Part shown: positions 33,769 to 42,043 of the stretch, piece by piece
Layout: every line of letters begins with the position of its first letter
How positions within the stretch are numbered: the stretch's first letter is position 1
NCBI GenBank assembly: GCA_963971425.1
Contig: OZ020520.1
Location: forward strand, 8,598,553-8,662,552
DNA length: 64,000 bases
Direction of reading: 5' to 3'
Source of the DNA: Bryoerythrophyllum caledonicum
Lineage: Eukaryota > Streptophyta > Bryopsida > Pottiales > Pottiaceae
The notes under the pieces: generated by a model
Databases searched by the model: none
The model's input: only the letters and a program-made list of their open reading frames with translations
Told to the model about the DNA's origin: nothing
Translations under genes and position numbers: made by a program

Positions 33769-33900
33769 TAAACCAAGGACCCTAAACCCTGAACCCTAAA
33801 ACCTGAACTTAAATACCAAACCCTAAACCCTAAATCCCAAAATCCTAACCCTAAACCCTAAATCTAACCCTAACCCAAACCCTGAGCGTTACCCTGAAAC
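33769..33900. repeat. Degenerate telomere-like tract (CCCTAAA variants)
   Basis: About a dozen CCCTAAA or CCCTGAA words, as in 'ccctaaaccctaaatccc', imperfectly arranged. It lies inside the element about 180 bp before the presumed 5' exon of the transposase-like gene. Interstitial plant telomere repeats and promoter telo-boxes look like this. Confidence 0.8.
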
Positions 33901-34080
33901 CTTGTATATAACTCGCATGTGCGAGTATATTCGAGGTATGTACTCTTCCTTATTTTAGTCAGCCAGGAAATAGTTGATTCTGTTTCCCGCTAAGATTTCG
34001 AATTTGCACCTTTTTAGGGGCTGTGGATACGCCCCCCCGCCAATTCTGAAGTTTCCTCCCGCCAATTCTAAAACGGTCGT

Positions 34081-34283
34081 GTGTCCGTGAGTGACCTCGC
34101 CGATCCTCGAAAACTTTCTTCATTTCTTTCCTTTCTCACTTTGGTTGCTGTGCAAGGTTGTTGTGGAGAGGCTTGGAGGGAGAAGAACTGTCGGAGGTTG
34201 AGGAGGGTAACATCTACAGGTTACGCACGGTTGAGCAGGGCGCTTGCGCGAGGCAACAACGCACCAGTTGTCTTCTTCATAAG
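34081..34283 (+). other. Possible 5' untranslated exon of the transposase-like gene
   Basis: A stretch with higher GC, no ATG, ends at CTTCATAAG before GTACAC, a usable donor. Upstream are two copies of CCGCCAATTCT (near 34038-34068), which could be promoter elements. A spliced transcript to 35112 would skip all the palindromes between 34521 and 35012. Splicing is not proven. Confidence 0.4.
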
Positions 34284-34520
34284 GTACACAATGTGTACTT
34301 CTTGCATTCTCTGTGCACAGTCTCTAGCAATTAGGATGTGACAGTGTGTAGGGTTATTTGCGGTGGTTCCAGTTGCTACTGTGATTTTGAAGCATCACTG
34401 CGAGTTTCGTGACGACTAACGGGAAGATTTGGGTTGTAGTACACAGAGAGTCAGATTCATATGCTGAAGAGTTTTACCATATGAATCCCTAAAAGGACGC
34501 CGAAAATCACGGAAGGACAG

Positions 34521-34822
34521 TTTAGCTCGAGTCGAGCTAAACTGTCTTACAATATTGTATTGACATTTTAGCTCGAGTCGAGCTAAACTGTCATACCTTC
34601 TTTCCTAGTACAATTTAGCTCGACTCGAGCTAAACTGTCGATAAATATTATTATCGATAGTTTAGCTCGAGTCGAGCTAAATTGTCTTACCTTCTTTTGA
34701 AGGAAAGTTTAGCTCGACTCGAGCTAAACTGACATACCTGATGTCCTATTTCTGTTTAACTCGACTCGAGTTAAAATAACAATGAGTCTGATAGTCATAA
34801 ATTTAGGTCGGGTCGGGCTTAG
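34521..34822. repeat. Phased palindrome array 2 (seven units, 46-47 bp spacing)
   Basis: Cores are centred at 34531, 34577, 34624, 34671, 34718, 34765 and 34812, giving spacings of 46, 47, 47, 47, 47 and 47 bp. The first five have TTTAGCTCGA arms. The sixth has TTTAACTCGA on one side and TCGAGTTAAA on the other. The seventh is degraded. Several spacers are themselves inverted repeats. The array lies in the presumed first intron of the transposase-like gene. Confidence 0.93.
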
Positions 34823-34908
34823 TTGTCTTTGTCAAGGGTGAAATAATTTCATATTCGGCTTATAGCTAATTGCATGAAATTTTATACTTGTCATCTTATA
34901 CCGCATGA

Positions 34909-35012
34909 GTTTACCTCGAGTCGAGCTAAATTTACATGGTCTGCCATGTCAGCTCACTTGAATCATACTTTTTTTTTCAAGCGCCAGACCTTACCTCGAT
35001 TCGAGATCAATT
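34909..35012. repeat. Two diverged palindromes downstream of array 2
   Basis: 34909-34933 (TTTACCTCGAG/CGAGCTAAA) and 34990-35012 (TTACCTCGATTCGAGATCAA). They fall out of the 47-bp phase. Confidence 0.7.
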
Positions 35013-35111
35013 ACCCTCCTCCTATGCTTCTTCATAAATGTCTATTCCTACAAGGCGTTTACCCATTTTTATTTGTCAGGGTTTTTTATTATGTATCTCA
35101 TTGGAATGCAG

Positions 35112-37554
35112 GATATCGTCTTCGGAGGGCAACGATGTTCATGTTGACGCTCTCGTGAATCCAGACCTTCCAGAGTTTGATGTTATTCCTCGCCGTCTCT
35201 GGGTCGGGCTGACTGTTTTGCTTCACAATGGTTCGGGTGTTCGCGTTGCGGAGGGGTTGGTTCGCAATGTCCGGTCCAGTGCACTTCTAGGTTCCTCTGG
35301 TCCTCTTGGGGATTCGAATGTTGTAGTACAGGTGTCCAGTACTTTTGTTTTAGACGAAGCTCCTGATGAGTGGAGATACTCGTTTAAGACCTGGCCTATT
35401 CAACAAGTCTTCTTAAACGGTGTGAGTCTCTTCCATCATTGCCTTCGAGACATTTACAATGTCTCGTTGGTTGAGCGTAACAGACCTCTAGGTGGGAGCT
35501 CCCGTTCGTACGACAATTCCTCAAGGAATACACGTCCAACAGTGTCCAGGAATGCTGAATTTCTCATGACCCCTTTTTCCATTAACGCTGTTGCGAGCAA
35601 TAGTTGTTGCAGTCAAAATTGTGTTCAACACTACCCTAGAGATAAAATAAGAGTCCTTCGGACGCGCTTGTACAGTGAGACCATCGTGCAGTTCAAAAAT
35701 CATATCAAACTCGACGTTCACAGACAGTTTCATAGAGACGCTGCGGGTAGGAAGGTTGTGACCCTAGAGGGTGTGGACGTTTGTGCCCATGCTTGGATGA
35801 AAATCATGGGTGTAAGTTCGAGTACTTTCTATCGGAATGCGAAGGACGCTGCCGCTGGTCATGCCGCTCAACACCACGGGAATACCGGTTTGCGTAAGCC
35901 TAGAGGTCATACGGTTGTGGCTACTGCCGCTCTTGGAGCCATTCTCGATAGACATGCGGACCACATGCCTCATAAGTCTCGTGTTCTCCCATCTGGGGAG
36001 AAGGCTGTGGCAAAGGTCCTCCCTGCAAGTTTTAAGTGGAAGGATCAGATACCGCTTCTTGATGATCATCTCGCTGATTGTGGATTGCCGCCAATCTCAA
36101 CCTCAAGCTTGAGTAAGATTCGGCGTGTGAGCTTCCCTGAGTACTATGCCAAGAAAGGTGGAGACAACTTTGCCCGTTGTTCTACTTGTGACAAATACCA
36201 GGATCAGAAGAAGCTTACTCAACCTGGAACACAAGCATCACTGCTATGGCAAAAGAAGATGCAGGTTCACATTGATTCTGCTTTCTCACATCGGGACTTG
36301 TACTACCTGAACCAATTTCGATCAAAGTCGTCGCCCCAGGAGGTTCTTACCATCATGCATGATAAGATGGATCACTCAAAGACCGCCTCCCCGGTTTTTT
36401 CACATAAAACAAAGCACTTAGATGGGCTTATGAAGTTGCCTCTTGCAATCACAGGTATGCTTGCCCATGGTCATGTGGACCAGCGTTACGCCCATTACGG
36501 CCTTGATTTATACTCCCATGATGCCAATTACAGGGTCGGGTCGTTCGCAAAACTATTGCGTGACTTGGAGGCGCCTCCGAAGTCATCGTCCCGGCAACTC
36601 TTTCCAGAATCTAGTTCTCATCCATTGTATGCGGCGGTATTACGGGGTGCGGAGATGTGTTTGGATCCATTAGGGCCGATTCCAGATATCCTAGTTCCAG
36701 GGAGGCCTTTGCCACCAATACTGAATGTACAAATGGACAATGCAGTTGGTGATAACAAAAATAGATTTGTTTTCTGTTTTTGGTCTCTCCTTGTTGCCAA
36801 ACACATTTTCCGCGAGGTGTATGTTAATTTTATGCTAGTTGGTCATACACATGATGATATAGATGCATTATTTGGACGTTGGAGTATGACACTGAGGAAG
36901 GAGAGTTTTCCAACCATTCCTTTGCTCATGAGGTCGTTTATGAAAAATGAGAGTGTTCCCACAATCCCGCATCTCATCCAAGAGGTTCCTGACTTTAAGA
37001 AGTTCATTGGGGGTAAGATTGCGGACGGTGATGAAGCTTTGGAGGGTCATACAAAGGCTCATCAGTTCAAGTTTTATGTGGATTCAAGTGGTTGTGAGGA
37101 GTACCGTGAAGATGAGCATTTTGTTGGCCAGAGACGCGATCGTCCACCTCCTTCTTTTAGAGTTGGTCGTGATCTTTTTGCTGGCTATTTTGTTGCATTG
37201 CGTCCTTGTGATGGGGACGAGCGCCCATATTGGATTGCTCAAGCAGTTTCAGATCCTAATTCTAACCCGGATATGCCAAACACCGTGCGTATCCAATTCT
37301 TCCGCCCTATATCGCGCGATCGGGATGTTATGAAGTTCTACAAAGATTGGGATACTGATACCAACCTTCGTTGGACAATTGAAAAGGGGATAGCCATAAC
37401 GTGGGAGAGTACCAATTCAATCTTGACAGCATGGAAACCTAGGTCTTCAAAGAGGGATGGAGGTCATGTGCAAGATTCAACTACAAAAATTCCGAAGGGG
37501 CAAGTAGCAATTATCAAGGCCTCCTTGGAAGCACTTGCTAGCTCCGAATCGTAA
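35112..37554 (+). CDS. DUF7869-type transposase-like protein
   Basis: The frame is open from at least 35038 to TAA at 37554. I prefer an exon start at 35112, after the acceptor TGGAATGCAG; an unspliced start at ATG 35038 (838 residues) is possible. By that numbering, a Cys-rich CCSQNC motif lies near residue 190. A helix-turn-helix-like VCAHAWMKIMGVSSSTFYR is near 248, and a second pair, CSTC, near 380. A nuclease-like core contains IMHDKMDHS (~439), VQMDNAVGDNKN (~561) and MLVGHTHDDIDALFG (~600). These acidic blocks match the layout of DUF7869 proteins, considered DDE-like. A C-terminal domain of about 150 residues follows. It is the only intact transposase candidate in the element and has no internal stop. 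The catalytic triad is inferred, not shown. Confidence 0.8.
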
Positions 37555-37870
37555 TAGGCTTAGATAAATGGATTTCCTTTTCCTAGATTTTAGATTCTAA
37601 TGCGTAATACTTCATGTAGTATGGTTAGATCCATTGGTGCTGGGATTATAGATATTTGTATTTCATTAATTTACACTCTGTATGACTATAATATGTGATG
37701 CCAATGATTGCTATGAAATATTCTCTCCATTCTTTTTGTGTATCGGTGATAATTTGCAGTATGTTTTATTTTCTTTTTATAATAACAATGTGGTAAATTG
37801 CTTCTAGTCTTGAAACCAATAATACCAGTAATTGCCTTCATGGTGAATGATAGAAAGTAAATGTTGGGTC

Positions 37871-38060
37871 GCACTTTAGCTCTAGTGGAGCTAAAGTGTG
37901 AGCAAATCTTCTTATTGACACTTTAGCTCTCCATTCTTTTTAGTTCAGTGTACTTAGTAATGGTGCGCACTTTAGGTCAAGTGGAGCTAAAGTGTGTGGA
38001 GTTTCCTTTTTGAGTTCATTGCACCTCTAAGTGATGGGGACACTTTAGTTCGAAAAGAGG
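37871..38060. repeat. Palindromes in ~95-bp tandem units downstream of the transposase-like gene
   Basis: 37871-37899 (GCACTTTAGCTC, TAGTG, GAGCTAAAGTG) and 37967-37995 (CGCACTTTAGGTC...GAGCTAAAGTG) are clear. 37920-37932 and 38040-38060 are half or decayed sites, and a half-site lies at 38486-38499. They share 'agtgatgg(t)gcaca' and T-rich spacers with 29556-29655 and 32312-32415. They may act in the 3' region or as subterminal sites. Confidence 0.8.
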
Positions 38061-38534
38061 TAGTGTGTGCAATTTTTTTTCCACTTCTGAGCACCATCAT
38101 TTGAAACTCGTTATATATTTTTTTTGCCAATGTGAATTCCACAAGGAGAATTGAAATTCTTTTAAATCAAAAAGGGCTCATCAAAATGTGTTAAGCTAAT
38201 TCTCTTACAAGTGGATATTTGTCCGTCATTTAGCTCACTTTTAGCTAAATTGGAGCATGGTGTTAATCCGGGTTAGTAGGATCGAGTGTGAATATTTAGC
38301 TATTCATATTCAATGAACACATGTGGTATAAAAAAAGTGTCGACTAATGTGTTCTTCTTTTCAATATTATAGTTAGATTCGTAATGCAATGTTATCCGTA
38401 GTACTTATTTTTCTACGGGTTTTTGTAGAAAACATTACCTCCCAATTTAATGGAAACTCATGTCCCTCCATATTGTAGAGTTTAGATGTGCACTTTAGCT
38501 CTTATTATCTACATGTGTTAATTTGGGAGTCACT

Positions 38535-38563
38535 AAATCTCCCAATATAACGAATATGGTGTT
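38535..38563 (-). repeat. Right terminal inverted repeat of the large element
   Basis: The reverse complement starts AACACCATATTCGTTATATT and continues GGGAGATTT. It is followed by ATCT (38564-38567), after which the Gypsy-1 sequence resumes. Confidence 0.93.
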
Positions 38564-38567
38564 ATCT

Positions 38568-39157
38568 CCATAGCTATTTTAGGGGCGCCGTAGTCTTCCA
38601 CTGTAGAAAAGTTCACAGCTATAGTGGGAAGTCGGATCCTACGCGGCCTAAGTGAGTACAAGCTTCCTTGACTATCTTTTGGTAATTGGGGTTGTCCCGC
38701 AGGAGCTGTCCTATAGTCACGTTGGCTTGTGATCCCCTAATGTCCTGAAGGATGTCATATTCGTCTACTCTGAGAGTTGGCTCCTTCCCTATGGTGAGAC
38801 CGGGCGCAAATCTAACTTGGCGACCAGTTCTCGTTTCCTACCTTCTAGGTTCTACTAGCTGTCTCCTTACCTCCGCACTAATGTTTGGACAGGTGGTACT
38901 CACCCCCTTCTCGGCTTCGGCTAAAGGATCTCCTATAGGGCTCTAGTAAGCTCTGGGATAGCTTTCGTCTACGGTGGTCCGGGGTGAATCCGGGCCAGAT
39001 TAGAGTGGATCCGGATCAGATTGGGGTGGATCCGGATCAGATTGGGGTGGATCCGGACCAGATCGAGGTGGATCCGGGCCAGATTGGCGAGGATCCGAGC
39101 CAGATCGGGGTGGATTCGGGCCAGTCTCTAAATGTTTTTCTCGCACTGTTGGCTCGG
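38568..39157 (-). pseudogene. Gypsy-1 gag/protease segment right of the large element
   Basis: The sequence directly continues 19282 and matches 62430-62600 of Gypsy-2 (ggggcgccgtagtcttc...). Read on the minus strand, it goes from a Pro/Asp-rich repeat (38985-39125, about six units of ~21 bp, 'ccggatcagattggggtg') to the region before the protease. It is cut at 39157 by the family C solo LTR. Confidence 0.75.
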
Positions 39158-41852
39158 TGTAAGCCCAAAAATAGACCCCCTAAGAGAATCAATTTTTAAA
39201 CCTACAAGGTCCTATTGTTACACCACTTAACCATTCCTTATGCTTAACTGTAGATTCTAATTTTATTGGAGTTGGATCTTGGGCATATCTATTTATATAT
39301 TTAGAATTTAATAATACTATTATCTTAATCCAGTTAAGTGAACTCGATTAACCCTTCCCTGGAATTTAAACACTTATCTCTGGATAAATTAATTAGGTAT
39401 AAGTAATTATTTAATTATTTTTTATCTAATTATTATGGTTATCACTTATTATGATTATTATTTTTATTATTTTTATTTTTAAAAAAAAAATTTTAAAAAA
39501 AAAATTAAAAAAAAATTTTGTTTTGATTCTTTTTTAATTTATTTTTTTCCGGGTTTAGGTCGGCTGATCAGGCCTGATCTAGATCTTGTTTTGTGGCAGC
39601 AACTTCAGCAGCACTTATCTCTTGATTCAGGACTCCGAATCCAAAAAAAATTTCCTCTCACAATGATCAGCAACTCATTTCCAACTTGAATGAACCACTT
39701 AGAACCAATATCAGCAGGCCGAGGACATAGAAACTACCATCACAAGAATTTTCCATGCACCAACGATCTCAACACATCATTATGAACCAAAGACGAACTG
39801 ATGCATACAAAATAGAGTCAATGGGCTGTGGACCGGTTCAGCTCTGATGGAACTTGTGGCCAAATACCTAATTCTGGCAAAAATTTACCAGCGCTTCTGC
39901 ATGAGAATCGGCCACCAGAATTTTAACACCTTGCTCCTCGCAGCTCTCCAGCACCTTCTCTCCGGATCGCACCGCGCGCGCAGGCTCTTGATCTCTCGCA
40001 CAGACGCCCGCGGCTCCGCGACAAGCCGGGTGACGACCTCCGGCTATTCACACCAGACTCACACTTTGACACAACACCTGTGGTCAGAGGCGTTTACAAA
40101 CGCCGGCACCCTCCAGATCGATCCTCCTCCTCGAGTCTTTTCCAGCTCGTGCCAGCTCCTCCGCGCACTTCAGTGCACTCCCTCAACACCCAAAAAAAAA
40201 AAAAAAACGGCTCTCTCTCCCGAGCTCAGAACCAGACCTCGTGATCAATTCACGGACCCCGCAATCCCAGCAGCCACAACACCGACCGCCTCACACACAC
40301 AAGAAACAAAAAAAAAGTAAGCATAAAAAAAAACCCGCACCTCGCACCTTGCGCACACAGGCGCGCAGTCTCCTCACACCTCGCGCACCCTTCTGCGAGC
40401 CTCTCCTCGCCGAACAGCTTCCCGGAACCGAGCCCACCTCGCGCGAGCTCCTCTCTCTCCGCGCACTCCGCGCGTTCTTCCTCCAAAAAAACCACACAAG
40501 TCCGCAGCTCGCCCACGCTCGCGGGAGCTCCTCTCCCACGCAGCCGCGACGCACGCACACGATTCTCCTTTGCGCGCCCAGATGCGCACCTCTCAACAAA
40601 ACAGCACCACGAAAAACCGGAGAGCTCCAGCCTCCGATCCTCCAGCTCTCCCGCTCGCAGGAGCTCCTTGCTCGCGCGCTCAGCGGCGCACCTCTCCCAA
40701 CAGCACACAAAAACGAGAGCTCCAGCTCCCAATCCTCTAGCTCTCGCACACAGAGGTGCGCAAAGAAAAAAAAAACGACTCTCTCACACACGTGCCCAAA
40801 AAAAAAAAAACAACACACGAAAACAACGAGCTCCAGCTCGCTTGCTCGTAGGAGCTCCTCTCCCACACGCCGATCGCGGTGCAGCACACGCCCACGATTC
40901 TCCTTCGCGCGCCCAGCGCGCAACTCTCGAACGGCTCTCCAAAAACAGAGAGCTCCAGCTCTCCTCGCTAGGGATTCCGCCTGGCTCCTCCCTTCCCCCT
41001 CTTTTTTTTTTCTGCCTATCTCTTTTTCTTCCCCGACAAGACTGGCTTAGTTTTAATGAGGCAGCCCATGACCTCTCACAGAAGTGCAGGATTGGCTACT
41101 TACAGCCGCTTTGGCATGGTTTAAGTTTATCACAAGCATTAACTCGCCGCTTTGCTCCTGACAAGCCTCCCTAAAATTAAATCCATGGTGGCAAGAATTG
41201 TCATGTGGCATGTGCATGGAGAAGCACATCCAACCACTTCCTTTTTTTTTTTTCTTTTTTTTTTTTCCTTTTTCTTTTTCTTTTGATCTTTTAAAGACTA
41301 TTACACTAGATCTAATACTATCTACTGATGACTTTCAATTTACTTATAAATTCAAAAACTAACCACACAGCCGGACTCCTAGCACCCTAATTAGTCTACC
41401 TGAAATTCCTTAGCATTTTTGAAGGTTCCTAAGTATTTTGCCCGAACGGTCAACCCGCCGATCCACTAGTCAAACCCTAGAAATAAATAGCAATTCAACT
41501 CGGAAAATTCTAGAAATCTTACCACTACTTCAACCTGCTAGGAGACACTCTTCCGATTTTTCCCATATTTTTTGACCCATTTCTCAAATTTTAGTCATTT
41601 TCCAAAGACTTTTCTTTCCATTGTTTATCCTTTTCTTCATTTCCATTCTACTTCCACTACACTTTCAAGCATATTAGTAGGAAGGAGGACAAATGGGAAG
41701 TTTAATGTCACATCATGGCTCTAGGCCTATTAATCTAGGAATTTGACCCTATTAGATGGGTTGTCCACCAATTTAACTAAAACTTGGTTAATACTATCCA
41801 AAAACTCAAAAAAATGAAGAAAAAGAGTGAGGGCCCACTTTGGCCACTCACA
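39158..41852 (-). mobile_element. Family C solo LTR, inverted copy (TSD CTCGG)
   Basis: Plus-strand ends are TGTAAGCCC and GGCCACTCACA. CTCGG flanks both sides (39153-39157, 41853-41857). It is the reverse complement of the 1029-3620 type with many small differences. It contains the GC-rich block at 39950-41000 and the GCGCTTC motif near 39890. ORFs here are fortuitous. Removing it rejoins the Gypsy-1 gag frame. Confidence 0.9.
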
Positions 41853-41857
41853 CTCGG

Positions 41858-42043
41858 CTTCCAAAGGTTCGGGATCGGAGGTCCCGTGATCGGTGTCCGA
41901 ACTAGATGTACTACAACTTCTACCAACCGGCCTTGCTAAAGGTCGGGACGCTCTACTCCTACGCTTGTGACGATTAGTTCGGGTAGAACTGCAAGTACTA
42001 ACCTTCTGCACTACCTCCTCCTGAACGCTTGGCGGTTCCACCT
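41858..42043 (-). pseudogene. Gypsy-1 gag fragment between two insertions
   Basis: It encodes an Arg/Ser-rich stretch (RTNRHKRRSRASRPLARPVG) followed by an acidic STSSSDTDHGTSDPEP. The frame continues after the family C LTR is removed. It ends at 42043, where a family D unit starts. Confidence 0.6.

Larger units (their letters stand above)
19287..38563. mobile_element. 19.3-kb TIR transposon with palindrome arrays and multi-gene cargo (TSD ATCT)
   Basis: The termini are inverted repeats starting AACACCATATTCG; 24 bp are identical and 28 of 29 match. ATCT flanks both sides (19283-19286, 38564-38567). Gypsy-2, at about 62420-62430, shows the equivalent unoccupied sequence (cacccatctatctc), so the insertion point and TSD are confirmed by comparison. 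The element carries a minus-strand multi-exon gene, a plus-strand transposase-like gene, a small minus-strand gene, about thirty palindromes and an internal 238-bp relative with the same termini and its own 4-bp TSD. I do not recognise a named superfamily with this combination: CACTA (3-bp TSD, CACTA ends), hAT (8 bp) and Mutator (9 bp) do not fit. The transposase-like gene makes autonomy plausible, though the other gene has apparent lesions. Confidence 0.9.

Noticed and set aside
33769..33900. Chromosome end, suggested by CCCTAAA words.
   Set aside because: The tract is short and degenerate and lies inside a transposon with intact sequence on both sides.
34521..34822. Regularly spaced palindromes considered as a CRISPR array.
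   Set aside because: Spacers are short (about 26 bp), related to each other and partly palindromic; there are no cas genes and the context is a eukaryotic transposon intron.
40241..41174. Overlapping Arg/Ser-rich ORFs in the GC-rich block of the family C LTR (also 1825-2695).
   Set aside because: The two copies do not preserve a common frame, and composition is explained by GC-rich simple sequence.
1029..41852. Inverted similarity between about 1.0-3.6 kb and 39.2-41.9 kb, considered as long terminal inverted repeats of one giant element.
   Set aside because: Each copy has its own perfect 5-bp TSD (AGCTA and CTCGG), so they are independent solo LTR insertions in opposite orientation.
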